Below, one piece after another: positions 31,819 to 40,526 of a stretch of 64,000 bases of DNA. The notes under the pieces were generated by a model. It was not told the origin of the DNA. It saw only the letters and a program-made list of their open reading frames with translations, and searched no databases. Each line of letters opens with the position of its first letter. Position 1 is the stretch's first letter. The DNA is from Streptococcus suis (lineage in GTDB: Bacteria; Bacillota; Bacilli; Lactobacillales; Streptococcaceae), in the NCBI RefSeq assembly GCF_002960625.1, contig NZ_POJH01000016.1, positions 1-64,000 of the forward strand, in the 5' to 3' direction. The translations under genes were made by a program, and so were the position numbers.

Positions 31819-32721
31819 TTGTTTCAATTTTTCCAAGGCATCATCACCGAGGAGTTGGCCCACCTGGCGCTTGTGGCGCTTGGCAATATTCTTCTTCCAC
31901 TTGTCCTTTATGGGATCGGTCTGCTTAGTCCTTTTTTTCGGCAGCTCCACTGTCTCCTTCTCTTGCCACTCCACATCTTTAATCATCTCTTCCCAGTAGG
32001 TGACAATAGCAGAGCAGAGATAGGCTTGTAGGAAGCTCAGCCATTTTCCAACAAAAGTCGACGGTGGTCGATCCTCAACCAAGCGATAGGTCCTTTGGAG
32101 CTCAATGAGCTGGGACTGATATTTTTCCCACTGAAGCATGGATTTACTCGGTTTTTTACGATAGAGTTGGCTGTGACGAATAACCTCTATATAGGGAGCT
32201 ACAAACCGGCTAATCCGTATCTTGAGAGAGGAACGGGAAAGGTAGGTTGCAGTCAATAAACCTGATGCTAGGAGGCGTTCCACCTCCCTAGCCTGATTAT
32301 CAGGGAAACGGTAGTGGACCAGACAGCTAGCCTCTTCTTCCTCAATGAGTAAGCGAACCTGTAACCTACCCTTATGCCAACTAGCGAAAATATCCTGCTT
32401 AGCATCCCAAGCTTTCTGAAAAAATTGTAGCAAGTAGTAGCCTTGTTTGGTCAAGACATACCAACTTCCCTCTTGATAGAGGTAGTTTCGAATAGCCCCC
32501 TTCATGTAAAATTCCCCATGAAAATCATAGAAGGTGGGTTGTTTGTAGCTTGAGGTAGATGGATGATTACTGATGCGAAAGACCTTGTAATAAATCGTAT
32601 TCCACAAAACACATATATAGAGAGAATCTGTCGTTCCAGACTGATAAATGGTTAAAATCTCCTCGCCTGGATTGAGAATAGAATGAATAAGGGGAGCTAG
32701 ATTTTCTTCTGTCCAAGCCAT
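31795..32721 (-). CDS. unrecognised conserved-type streptococcal protein
   Basis: 308 residues, GGGAGGAG ribosome binding site. I do not recognise a family. No signal peptide or membrane helix. N-terminal half is rich in aromatic residues (YQSGTTDSLYICVLW, TFYDFHGEFYMKG), with a basic middle and a C-terminal lysine-rich helix (WKKNIAKRHKRQVGQLLGDD). Composition and charge suggest a cytoplasmic, possibly nucleic-acid-linked protein, but this is only a guess. Stands alone with own terminator, between the ECF S gene and trhO. Confidence 0.7.
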   Translation of the reverse strand: MAWTEENLAPLIHSILNPGEEILTIYQSGTTDSLYICVLWNTIYYKVFRISNHPSTSSYKQPTFYDFHGEFYMKGAIRNYLYQEGSWYVLTKQGYYLLQFFQKAWDAKQDIFASWHKGRLQVRLLIEEEEASCLVHYRFPDNQAREVERLLASGLLTATYLSRSSLKIRISRFVAPYIEVIRHSQLYRKKPSKSMLQWEKYQSQLIELQRTYRLVEDRPPSTFVGKWLSFLQAYLCSAIVTYWEEMIKDVEWQEKETVELPKKRTKQTDPIKDKWKKNIAKRHKRQVGQLLGDDALEKLKQLKSELEE

Positions 32722-32793
32722 ACATCACTCCTCCCTTCATCTGACAATTTCTATTCTTTTATATTATTATATCATATCATCAATATCTTTCTC

Positions 32794-32826
32794 AAAAAAA
32801 TCAACCTAGAAATTTTCTAGGTTGAT
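32794..32826 (-). terminator. strong terminator after the ECF S gene
   Basis: Minus-strand ATCAACCTAGAAA/TTTCTAGGTTGAT stem of 13 pairs followed by a run of seven T. Confidence 0.85.
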
Positions 32827-32877
32827 AGTAACATTCGGTTTTTATTCTATTTTTGATAGTCCTGTTCGAGAAAGTTC

Positions 32878-33423
32878 TTAATCTTTTGACAAACTACCTG
32901 TTTTCGTTTGCGAACGAGCATAAACTCCAAGAAGAATAGTACCAGCAATGGCTATTGTAATACTATTGACAATTCCAGCTACCAAGCCCTGAGTGAATAC
33001 CTTATTTGCTGCTTCACTATAGATAACAATATCCAATACTGGAGCGATAATTCCCCAGGCAATAACATTAGCAACTACTTGGAAGATATTGAAAACTACA
33101 ATATCTTTTCCTTCAAAAATCCCTTCCTTAACACGAAGACGATTTTTTGCAAAGCCAATAACCAATCCTACTACTCCTGAGGCTAAAATCCATGACCACC
33201 AAGGTCCGTATGTCAACGAATCTTTAAGCGTATGGCCAATAAAACCTACTAAAAAGCCAACTACTGGACCAAATACAACTGACAAAAGTGCCTGAACAGC
33301 GTATTGGAGCTGAATTGAAGTATTTGGAACAAAAGTAGGAATGTTGATTAGCAAGCCAATGACAACAAAGAGGGCAGCACCGATACCGGTAGCTACGACA
33401 GTTTTGATAGAATTATTTTTCAT
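32878..33423 (-). CDS. ECF transporter S component, UPF0397 family
   Basis: 181 residues from MKNNSIKTV after GGAGAATTTT. Five or six hydrophobic helices; family blocks [52 protein letters not shown], and the C-terminal GSLSKD as in pneumococcal SP_0482. S components bind the substrate; that of UPF0397 is unknown. Downstream of the DUF62 gene by 20 bp in one operon and closed by a strong terminator, so it is not co-transcribed with ecfA/ecfT 2.4 kb away. DUF62 linkage hints at an adenosine- or methionine-related substrate (inference). Confidence 0.85.
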   Translation of the reverse strand: MKNNSIKTVVATGIGAALFVVIGLLINIPTFVPNTSIQLQYAVQALLSVVFGPVVGFLVGFIGHTLKDSLTYGPWWSWILASGVVGLVIGFAKNRLRVKEGIFEGKDIVVFNIFQVVANVIAWGIIAPVLDIVIYSEAANKVFTQGLVAGIVNSITIAIAGTILLGVYARSQTKTGSLSKD

Positions 33424-33443
33424 AAAATTCTCCTTCATTTTCT

Positions 33444-34292
33444 TTAATTACTAATGCGTTTGATTTCGATATGCCAGTTTTGACCGACACCGACATTATA
33501 GGCCTTGGCAAAGGATCCTTGGTTAATGGCCAAGCCCACTCGATAGAGTGAATTGATATAGAGCAGGGGTTGACCGATGCGGACATCCGCAAAAGACTTG
33601 CCATAGGTCACTTGGTTTTGGTAGACCAACATGTCGTTGTTGTAGATGGTCACTTCAAAACGGTCCTCAAATTGCGGCTTCAAGGTATAAAATTCCTCAC
33701 GCGTGATTGAGGTCCATAGTGAACCAAAGCGAACATCCAAGATGTCGATAGCTCCTTTGACAAAGTCTTGTCCAACTTCTGTCGGAACGGTTGGAATTTC
33801 AACAATATCTGCCACCTGCAACTCTGGTCCAACTTCTTCAAAACTGATATGACCTGAGGCTAATTTTGCACCTGTGTATGCATAAACATCACGACCGTGG
33901 AAAGTATAGGAATGCTCCGTGTTAGCTCTACGATTGGCTACTTCTGAAATTTCACGAACAGCCTTGATACCGACATGTTTTTTGATGAAGGAAAGGGTTC
34001 CGTTGTCTGGGGTTACGATAAAATGGTTCTGCTCCGTCAAGGCCACGACACTTTTACGCTTAGAGCCTACTCCTGGATCAACGACCGAAACAAAAGTTGT
34101 ACCTTCTGGCCAATATTCAACTGTCTGAAAAAGACGGTAAGAGCCTTCGAAAATATTGTAAGGTGTAATATCGTGGGTCAGGTTGTGAACAACTAGGTCA
34201 CGCGACTCCTGAAGAGCCACACCAATCATAGCTGACACGGCACCATCTACTAGACCAAAGTCAGATTGTAAAACAAGTAAATTATTTGACAT
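33444..34292 (-). CDS. DUF62/SAM hydrolase (SAM hydroxide adenosyltransferase) family protein
   Basis: 282 residues. N-terminal domain motif [18 protein letters not shown], Asp-rich VVDPGVGS and TPDNGTLS, C-terminal beta-barrel with ...[15 protein letters not shown] between. This family includes fluorinase-like enzymes; housekeeping members split S-adenosylmethionine with water to adenosine and methionine. First gene of a two-gene operon with the UPF0397 S component. The upstream 230 bp hold an inverted repeat but no riboswitch that I can recognise. Confidence 0.87.
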   Translation of the reverse strand: MSNNLLVLQSDFGLVDGAVSAMIGVALQESRDLVVHNLTHDITPYNIFEGSYRLFQTVEYWPEGTTFVSVVDPGVGSKRKSVVALTEQNHFIVTPDNGTLSFIKKHVGIKAVREISEVANRRANTEHSYTFHGRDVYAYTGAKLASGHISFEEVGPELQVADIVEIPTVPTEVGQDFVKGAIDILDVRFGSLWTSITREEFYTLKPQFEDRFEVTIYNNDMLVYQNQVTYGKSFADVRIGQPLLYINSLYRVGLAINQGSFAKAYNVGVGQNWHIEIKRISN

Positions 34293-34373
34293 AGCTCCTC
34301 CTAAAAATGATACTGTTCTATCATAACAGAAAAGCTACAAGCTTTCAAATAGCTATTTTCTAGGGACGGTTAT

Positions 34374-34402
34374 AGTTATCTATTATAACTAGATAATACT
34401 AC
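34374..34402 (-). promoter_or_regulatory. -10 box with inverted repeat before the DUF62 gene
   Basis: TTATCTA-TTATAAC-TAGATAA inverted repeat (7-bp arms) contains a minus-strand TATAAT. No good -35 hexamer, which suggests that an activator or an operator is involved. Confidence 0.4.
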
Positions 34403-34446
34403 AAACTTTCTCAGTCACACAAAAAATAAATTTTTTAAAAAAACGC

Positions 34447-34509
34447 TTGCATTTCAAAAATTATTGTTTTATAATAATTTTACAGATAATATTATCATAA
34501 AACAATAAT
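34447..34509 (+). promoter_or_regulatory. promoter and long inverted-repeat operator of the Xre/DUF2975 operon
   Basis: TTGCAT (34447-34452), 17-bp spacer, TATAAT (34470-34475). Two 18-bp arms, TTATTGTTTTATAATAAT (34461-34478) and ATTATCATAAAACAATAA (34491-34508), pair with one mismatch; the left arm covers the -10 box. A likely autoregulatory operator for the Xre protein. Confidence 0.65.
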
Positions 34510-34524
34510 AATCAGAGGTTTGCT

Positions 34525-34614
34525 ATGAAAAAAAGTTTACTCAATACAGCAAGCATGTTAGTTAATGGAACAAAAAAGCACCAACTAACAACCGAGAACA
34601 GCGAGTTTATCTGA
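34525..34614 (+). CDS. 29-residue peptide at the head of the Xre/DUF2975 operon
   Basis: MKKSLLNTASMLVNGTKKHQ then LTTENSEFI; an AGAGG ribosome binding site lies 6 bases before the ATG. TGA is two bases before the ATG of the Xre gene, so translation could be coupled. It may be a leader peptide, a small secreted or signalling peptide, or a remnant. I do not know a family. Confidence 0.5.
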   Translation: MKKSLLNTASMLVNGTKKHQLTTENSEFI

Positions 34615-34615
34615 T

Positions 34616-34831
34616 ATGGAAATAATTCGCGTAAACTTAGACAAGGTCCTCAAAGACCGGCAAATGACTTCCAAGGACCTAGCAGAGCAAGTCGGTATTA
34701 CCGAGGCCAATCTATCTATTCTCAAAACAGGAAAGGCCAAAGGCATTCGTTTTAATACCCTGATGAGCATCTGCCGAATCCTAAACTGCCAACCAGGAGA
34801 TATTTTGGAATATGTGAATGAGGGAGAATAG
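34616..34831 (+). CDS. Xre-family helix-turn-helix regulator (YozG-like)
   Basis: 71 residues. A complete Cro/C1-type helix-turn-helix: MTSKDLAEQVGITEANLSIL, then RFNTLMSICRILNCQPGDIL. Small proteins of this type are commonly coded next to DUF2975 membrane proteins and control their own operon. The perfect promoter-operator at 34447-34509 is the natural target. Stop overlaps the ribosome binding site of the next gene. Confidence 0.85.
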   Translation: MEIIRVNLDKVLKDRQMTSKDLAEQVGITEANLSILKTGKAKGIRFNTLMSICRILNCQPGDILEYVNEGE

Positions 34832-34832
34832 C

Positions 34833-35339
34833 ATGAACAAAAAGATATTTTTCAACATCGTCATACAGTTGCTAACGTTTATTCGTTATGGATTGATTGC
34901 CTTAACAGGACTGATAGTTTTGGCACTTCTTATTCTACTTATAGGTGGGAAACCTATTCAAAATAGTCTACAACTAACTGTCCCCCTGCTTATCATTGTT
35001 ACTATTCTAATCATAAGTATCATATTGGTAGCCTGCTTCATCTACATGGCTACCATACTCAAAAAAATGATTATCAACTTTCAGAAAGGAACTATCTTCT
35101 CAACTGAAAATGTAGTCTATACAAAAATAATTTTAGGAACTCTGATCGTATGGACGAGCATACAATTTGCAAGTGCTTTATTCTTATCTTACCTAGGCTT
35201 AAAGAATATAAGTGATTTATATGATTTTTCACTCAGTGATTACTTCATAAATGGTGTGCTGATTATTATTGCATTACTAGCAAAAATGATATTGGAAAAA
35301 GGTGTACTTTTACAAGCTGAAAATGATGAAATTATATAA
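34833..35339 (+). CDS. DUF2975 membrane protein
   Basis: 168 residues from MNKKIFFNIV after GGGAGAATAGC. Four membrane helices (about 12-37, 47-75, 95-118 and 138-158), the DUF2975 layout. Function of the family is unknown. Co-transcribed with the Xre gene and the lipoprotein. AT-rich. Confidence 0.8.
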   Translation: MNKKIFFNIVIQLLTFIRYGLIALTGLIVLALLILLIGGKPIQNSLQLTVPLLIIVTILIISIILVACFIYMATILKKMIINFQKGTIFSTENVVYTKIILGTLIVWTSIQFASALFLSYLGLKNISDLYDFSLSDYFINGVLIIIALLAKMILEKGVLLQAENDEII

Positions 35340-35347
35340 AGGAGCCC

Positions 35348-35821
35348 ATGATGAAAAAGTATATTTCTCTCATTGCACTCTGCATGATGATACCTTGCTT
35401 AAGTGCTTGTCACTCTGTCACTTCAGAAGTTAATAAAGAAATGCAAAACGAGCTAACAGCAGCTTCCATTGAAACAGAAAAAGCTCTAAAAACAGATGAA
35501 CGTCTGGCTAAGATTGAGAACTTTCAGCAAATTGTCGAAATCACGACATCCAAAGGAGAATTCTCTCTTGAATCTCCTTTCTCTGGCAAAATCTATTTAA
35601 TGGCAACAAAAGAAAATCTCGAGAAACTCTCAAAAGAAGAGTTTACTCTGAATGAAAAGAGCTTCTCAACTATCGATGCTGGTAGTAGCAATGATTTTAA
35701 TATTCGCTATAAAAAACAAACTTACCTCACTGTTCAAACCCTATCCGTTCAAGATATGGAACAATTCGAGTACACCAAATCATCTTCCACTTCCGCTATT
35801 CTTGTCTTCTATCCAAACTAG
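35348..35821 (+). CDS. predicted lipoprotein, unknown function
   Basis: 157 residues after AAAGGAG; two ATG codons in a row. Signal peptide with lipobox LSAC (cysteine near residue 21), so surface-anchored after lipid attachment. The mature part is charged and helical first, then beta-rich (KGEFSLESPFSGKIYLMATK). No family recognised. Last gene of the operon. It ends where the hairpin array begins. Confidence 0.75.
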   Translation: MMKKYISLIALCMMIPCLSACHSVTSEVNKEMQNELTAASIETEKALKTDERLAKIENFQQIVEITTSKGEFSLESPFSGKIYLMATKENLEKLSKEEFTLNEKSFSTIDAGSSNDFNIRYKKQTYLTVQTLSVQDMEQFEYTKSSSTSAILVFYPN

Positions 35822-35887
35822 CAAAAATTCCTCGATTCAAGCTACAACCGTTCACTGAACAAGCCTCGATTTTATATTTTTTGCTCG

Positions 35888-36480
35888 GGTTAAAACAGTC
35901 ACTTCCCTGACGGTTTTAATCCACTCCCTGGACTTTTGAGCATAAAGAAAACTGCCTGCCGGCAGTTCCAATCTCCAACCTTTTAACAAAAATGACTGTC
36001 CCCCGGACTATGAAATGACAAAGAAAACCGCTTGTCAGCGGTTCGCATCTCCAACCTTCTAATAAAAATAACTTCCCCTGGACATTCTAATAGCTACAAA
36101 GAAAACCGCCTACCAGCGGTTCTCATCTCCAACTTTCTAGTCATTTTATATGTCCCACAGACCATGAAATGATAAAGAAAGGATTGCCTGCCAGCAATCC
36201 TAATTTCCAACCTTTTAAGCCAATAATTGTCCTTATGGACAGCTGAAAATAAAGAAAACCAGCTTGGTTCTTATTTCAAACCTTCTAGGACGTCCCACGT
36301 ACAATGAGAACCGTCTGCCGACGATTTCAATCTCCAACCTTTTAATAAAAATGACTGTCCCCCGGGCTTTTGGGTATAAAGAAAACTGCCTACCGGCAGT
36401 TCCAATTTCCAACCTTCTAGGACGTCCCACGTATAATGAGAATCGTCTGCCGACGATTTCAATCTCCAACCTTTTAATAT
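35888..36480. repeat. array of about eight terminator-like hairpin repeats
   Basis: Units start with AAAGAAAACYGCC (35944, 36020, 36098, 36174, 36251, about 36303, 36378, about 36435), mostly 75-78 bp apart, two shorter at 52-57. Each has a hairpin (e.g. AACTGCC/GGCAGTT, AACCGC/GCGGTT, GGATTGC/GCAATCC), then TCTCCAACCTTYTA, then a variable GTCCC-bearing spacer. The stem bases change while pairing is kept. On the minus strand each hairpin is followed by TTTTCTTT, like an intrinsic terminator. A divergent unit (GGTTAAAAC/GTTTTAATCC) at 35888-35922 precedes it. No credible ORF. Confidence 0.8.
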
Positions 36481-36507
36481 AAAAAAAGTGCTAGTAGCAC
36501 TTTTTTT
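36481..36507. terminator. bidirectional terminator after the yebC-type gene
   Basis: AGTGCTA-G-TAGCACT stem with A7 before and T7 after. Confidence 0.85.
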
Positions 36508-36510
36508 ATA

Positions 36511-37227
36511 TTAAAAGCCATCTACATTCGTGTAGATTTTTTGGACGTCTTCGTCGTCTTCGAGGGCATCGTAGAGTTTTTCAAATGTTGCAAGGTCATC
36601 GCCGTCAAGTGATACTTCTGATTGTGGGATCATTTCAAGTTCAGTAACGTTAAACTCTTCAATACCTGATTCCTTAAGTGCCACGATTGCCTTGTGCAAA
36701 TCAGTTGGTGCTGTATAAACAGTGATTGTTCCTTCTTCTGCTTCTACATCATCGACTTCGACATCTGCTTCAAGGAGCAATTCGAAGATGGCATCTGCAT
36801 CATCACCAGCAAAGACCACTACGCCTTTTTTATCAAACATGAATGATACGGAACCAGACGCACCCATGTTACCACCATTTTTACCAAAGGCAGAGCGAAC
36901 ATTGGCTGCGGTACGGTTTACGTTTGATGTCAAGGTATCAACGATAATCATAGAACCGTTTGGTCCAAAGCCTTCGTAACGACCTTCCACGAAGGTTTCG
37001 TCTGTATTTCCTTTTGCTTTGTCAATGGCCTTGTCAATGATGTGTTTTGGAACCTGCGCTTGCTTAGCACGGTCGATAACAAATTTCAGCGCTGAGTTTG
37101 TTTCTGGATCTGGGTCACCCTTTTTCGCTGCTACATAGATTTCAACACCAAATTTGGCGTAAACTTTTGAGTTAGCACCGTCTTTTGCGGTTTTCTTGGC
37201 TACAATATTGGCCCATTTACGTCCCAT
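36511..37227 (-). CDS. YebC/TACO1 family protein (YeeN subfamily)
   Basis: 238 residues. Starts [21 protein letters not shown], contains [10 protein letters not shown] and [21 protein letters not shown], an acidic C-terminus. YebC proteins were annotated as DNA-binding regulators; recent work on the family supports a role in translating proline-rich stretches on the ribosome. The lack of the usual long N-terminus is normal for YeeN. Promoter: extended -10 TGG-TATAAT near 37262. Followed by a terminator and the hairpin array. Confidence 0.9.
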   Translation of the reverse strand: MGRKWANIVAKKTAKDGANSKVYAKFGVEIYVAAKKGDPDPETNSALKFVIDRAKQAQVPKHIIDKAIDKAKGNTDETFVEGRYEGFGPNGSMIIVDTLTSNVNRTAANVRSAFGKNGGNMGASGSVSFMFDKKGVVVFAGDDADAIFELLLEADVEVDDVEAEEGTITVYTAPTDLHKAIVALKESGIEEFNVTELEMIPQSEVSLDGDDLATFEKLYDALEDDEDVQKIYTNVDGF

Positions 37228-37299
37228 GGGGAACCTCCTACATTTTATAAAATCGCTTTATTATACCATAAATGGCAAGGATTGAGAAGATTTTTAAAA

Positions 37300-37331
37300 C
37301 AAAAGACAAGCTCACATGAACTTGTCTTTTT
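37300..37331 (-). terminator. terminator after the PTS gene
   Basis: Minus-strand AAGACAAG/CTTGTCTT stem, T run after. Confidence 0.75.
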
Positions 37332-37334
37332 ATC

Positions 37335-39503
37335 TTACAACTCAACTGTCGCAACTTGGCTATCTTGACTGACTTGTCCAAGATTTTCAAGGCTGACAGA
37401 TTTGATTTCTGCTGTGTTTGTGAAGGCAACGACGATGGTTGTTTCACGTCCTGCTGAGCGAATGGCTTCAAGATCTGCAACAAGGAGCAAGTCCCCTGCT
37501 TCAACACGTTGACCATCTGTTACCTTAGTTGAGAATGGAGCACCGTTTAGTGCAACTGTGTCTAAACCAACGTGAACTAAAACTTCTACACCCTTGTCAG
37601 ACAAAATTCCGACAGCGTGTTTTGTTGGGAAGACACTAGTTACAATACCTGAAACTGGTGCGTAGACATTGCCGGAGCTAGGCTCAACTGCATAACCGTC
37701 ACCCATCATTTTTTGTGAGAAGACTGGATCTTTCACTTCTGTGATGGCAACGGCTTGCCCTTCAGCAACAGAGTAAACTGCCTCGGTCACACCCTTGAAT
37801 TGTGCTTCCTCCACTACTGTTTCACTTGCAACAATTTCTGTACGCGGAATGGCTACGCCAGATTCTAGCAAATCTTGAATGTCTGATTTGAGAACATCTG
37901 CTTTTGGTCCATAAACTGCTTGAACACCTGAGTCTTTGATAATCAAGCCCATAGCACCAGCCTGTTTCCAAGCATTTTCATCTCCAACCTGTGCCACATC
38001 TTTGACACTTACACGAAGACGAGTCATACAAGCATCCACATCTGCGATATTATCACGACCACCAAGCAAGTTGATGATTTGTACCACTTGTGAATTAGCA
38101 TCTGCAGTATCTACGTTTGAGTTTGAAACCACATCTGTTGTTTCTGTATCATAGTTACCATTACGACCAGAAGTTGCTAGGTTGAATTTTTGAATCATGA
38201 AGTTAGCAATGAAGTACATTGCAACTGCAAAGAGGGCTGTTACCCAGATAAAATTGACAACGTCCATACCAATACCGGCTTTAATCGCCATCGGTGTACG
38301 TGTAAGGAATTCGATATTACCAAATGAGTGCATACGCAAATTGACAATATCTGCCATCGCAAAAGCCGCACCTTGTACAAATGCATAGACTACATAGAGT
38401 GGCATTGCCGCAAACATGAACATAAACTCAATTGGTTCTGTTACACCTGTCAAAAAGACAGCTGCAGCAGATGAAAGGAACATACCACGATATTTTTTCT
38501 TCTTATCCTCATCAACATTGCGGTACATAGCAAGGGTCAAGCCCATGAGAATACCAGAGGAACCAATCATTTGACCTACTTTAAAGCGAGCAGGAGTTAC
38601 ATTAGCAAGCAAGTCATTGTACTGAGCCATATCGCCAGCGTCTTTGAGGTTGATCAAGTCAGTAATCCAAGCCAACCAAAGCGGATCTTGACCAAATACC
38701 TGTGTACCTGCTTGAGCACCTGTCAAGATGTCATAGGTCCCACCAAGTGATGTATAGTTCATTGGAATGGTCAACATGTGGTGAAGACCAAATGGAAGAA
38801 GCAAACGTTCCAAGGTACCATAAACGAATGGAGCTACAATAGGAGCTGTGTCTTGTGATGTTGCAATCCATTTACCAAAACTGTTAATACCAGTTTGTAC
38901 AAGAGGCCAGAAGATTGCCAAACCAAGCGCTACAAGAACTGAGCGATAGATAACCACAAATGGTACGAAGCGTTTGCCGTTAAAGAAGGTCAATACATCT
39001 GGCAACTTGCGATAGTTGTAGTATTTGTTGTAAGCAGTCGCACCAACAAAACCAGCAATAATCCCTACAAAGACACCCATGTTCAAAGCAGGCTGACCAA
39101 GGATATTGACAAAGTATCCAGATACTGGAATTTCTGTCCCAAAGACTGTGCTAACAGTCGCAGTCGCATCTGCCAACATATCAGTAGTTACACCGAAGAA
39201 GTGACCGGTAATCAAGTTAATGAGGATAAAGGCAAGACCTGCTGAGAAAGCACCGCCAGCTTTTTCCTTAGCCCAGCTACCACCGATTGCCAAGGCAAAG
39301 AGCAAGTGAAGGTTTCCGATAATCCCCCAACCGATTTGGGCAATGATATTCCCAATACGAATGAGCAATTCTGATTCAGGACTGATTAGTGGAATCGAGT
39401 TTCCGATAGAAACCATCAGACCTGCCGCCGGCATAACGGCGATCACTACCATCAAACATTTACCGAATTTTTGCCAAAATTCGAAACTAAGAAATTTTTT
39501 CAT
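37335..39503 (-). CDS. PTS sugar transporter IICBA, glucose/maltose type
   Basis: 722 residues. IIC domain 1-435 with about ten helices and GVTEPIEFMFMF; IIB about 475-560 with phosphocysteine in DVDACMTRLRVSV; IIA about 590-720 with active histidine in VEVLVHVGLDTVAL. C-B-A order fits glucose/maltose (PtsG/MalT) transporters rather than trehalose permeases (B-C-A). In streptococci this form is best known for maltose. Second gene after an endonuclease-like gene, under a cre-bearing promoter. Substrate is inferred; a TreR-like regulator gene is divergent. Confidence 0.88.
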   Translation of the reverse strand: MKKFLSFEFWQKFGKCLMVVIAVMPAAGLMVSIGNSIPLISPESELLIRIGNIIAQIGWGIIGNLHLLFALAIGGSWAKEKAGGAFSAGLAFILINLITGHFFGVTTDMLADATATVSTVFGTEIPVSGYFVNILGQPALNMGVFVGIIAGFVGATAYNKYYNYRKLPDVLTFFNGKRFVPFVVIYRSVLVALGLAIFWPLVQTGINSFGKWIATSQDTAPIVAPFVYGTLERLLLPFGLHHMLTIPMNYTSLGGTYDILTGAQAGTQVFGQDPLWLAWITDLINLKDAGDMAQYNDLLANVTPARFKVGQMIGSSGILMGLTLAMYRNVDEDKKKKYRGMFLSSAAAVFLTGVTEPIEFMFMFAAMPLYVVYAFVQGAAFAMADIVNLRMHSFGNIEFLTRTPMAIKAGIGMDVVNFIWVTALFAVAMYFIANFMIQKFNLATSGRNGNYDTETTDVVSNSNVDTADANSQVVQIINLLGGRDNIADVDACMTRLRVSVKDVAQVGDENAWKQAGAMGLIIKDSGVQAVYGPKADVLKSDIQDLLESGVAIPRTEIVASETVVEEAQFKGVTEAVYSVAEGQAVAITEVKDPVFSQKMMGDGYAVEPSSGNVYAPVSGIVTSVFPTKHAVGILSDKGVEVLVHVGLDTVALNGAPFSTKVTDGQRVEAGDLLLVADLEAIRSAGRETTIVVAFTNTAEIKSVSLENLGQVSQDSQVATVEL

Positions 39504-39538
39504 ATGTTTCTCCTAAATTTTTCTTGGTCAGTTGACCA

Positions 39539-40330
39539 TTAAATACTAATGTTAACTTCCACACCAAAGTGGTCTGAAATAATGGGAAGATTATCTCCAT
39601 TGAAAATCACACGACTGGATTGAACCTGTCTTTTCTGATTTAAGAACACATAGTCCAGACGTTTTTCCTGACTATGACCTGCCCACCCATCAATGGCTTT
39701 TTCAACGGTGATTCCCCTATCCTTTTTCTCAGCCAAATCATAACTATCATATAAACCTAAGTCCTTGATTGCTTGATAGGCTTGTGGATTTGACAGGGCA
39801 TCCGTATTGAAATCTCCCATTAGAATTTTCAAACGTCCCGAACTTGTCCGTTCCACAATCGAGCGAATATTCTCCAACTGATTTTCTTCTTTACTGTCAG
39901 GAAGATTGATATGACAAGAATAAATGTCAATCCATTCCTTCTCGTGCAAGACTGTCAAACCGATGATTTTTCTAGATAAGATTGATGTCAGGTCTTGGTT
40001 CTGACTACAGTAGAAGGCATCTACTTCATAGACAGGTAGTTTAGTCAAGAAGGCAATTCCTTCATCATATCTATCGTAACCAATATGGGAATTGGACCAG
40101 AAATAAGAATAGTCTGTCACTCCAAGCTCTTTCAGCTTTTCAAGCAAAACCAAACCATAATTGTCTTGGCGTAAGTCCTTGGTCACCAAGGGACTTGTCA
40201 TTAGCTGATTGACTTCCTGAAGAGCGATCACATCATATTGCTTTTGGGCAATGGTCTGAGCTAAAATATCCAATTTTTCATGCTGGTCATCTTCTAGCCA
40301 GGCATGAACATTGACTGTTAGTAATTTCAT
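39539..40330 (-). CDS. endonuclease/exonuclease/phosphatase family protein
   Basis: 263 residues. Metal-dependent EEP fold: N-terminal VNVHAW, ALQEVNQ, ILMGDFNTDA (about 165-174), and C-terminal ISDHFGV. May act on sugar phosphates, lipids or nucleic acid. Why it heads an operon with a sugar PTS is unclear, but both genes share the cre-controlled promoter and lie 35 bp apart. No signal peptide, so cytoplasmic. Ribosome binding site AAAGGAG. Confidence 0.85.
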   Translation of the reverse strand: MKLLTVNVHAWLEDDQHEKLDILAQTIAQKQYDVIALQEVNQLMTSPLVTKDLRQDNYGLVLLEKLKELGVTDYSYFWSNSHIGYDRYDEGIAFLTKLPVYEVDAFYCSQNQDLTSILSRKIIGLTVLHEKEWIDIYSCHINLPDSKEENQLENIRSIVERTSSGRLKILMGDFNTDALSNPQAYQAIKDLGLYDSYDLAEKKDRGITVEKAIDGWAGHSQEKRLDYVFLNQKRQVQSSRVIFNGDNLPIISDHFGVEVNISI

Positions 40331-40378
40331 ATCTCTCCTTTCTATTTACTTCGTAAAACCTTTTCAACTTGTAGCCTT

Positions 40379-40407
40379 ATTATAACGTAAACGTTTTCAC
40401 TTGTCAA
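40379..40407 (-). promoter_or_regulatory. PTS operon promoter with cre site in its spacer
   Basis: Minus strand TTGACA (40402-40407), 17-bp spacer, TATAAT (40379-40384), a consensus promoter. The cre-like TGAAAACGTTTACG (40386-40399) fills the spacer and extends to the -10, so CcpA binding should block it when glucose is present. Confidence 0.8.
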
Positions 40408-40432
40408 CACTTTTACGGAATAATTTAAAATG

Positions 40433-40444
40433 TTTTACGTAAAA
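40433..40444. promoter_or_regulatory. TTTTACGTAAAA palindrome, candidate operator
   Basis: Perfect 12-bp palindrome between the divergent PTS operon and regulator gene, 26 bp upstream of the PTS -35. CTTTTACGGAA nearby (40410-40420) is a half-match. Candidate site of the GntR-type protein encoded next to it. Confidence 0.45.
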
Positions 40445-40526
40445 GTTTATCTGGACTTAGAATACTGACCTTTGGCATTTTTTATGATATACTAGCGATA
40501 AATAGCAAGCTAGGAAGTTACCCCAA

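Noticed and set aside
34293-34440. Riboswitch upstream of the DUF62/ECF S operon
   Set aside because: No conserved aptamer (SAM, purine, cobalamin, TPP or preQ1) could be recognised.
36233-36482. Open frames on both strands of the hairpin array (72-78 residues)
   Set aside because: They repeat the same block because the DNA repeats, exist on both strands, and lack a ribosome binding site.
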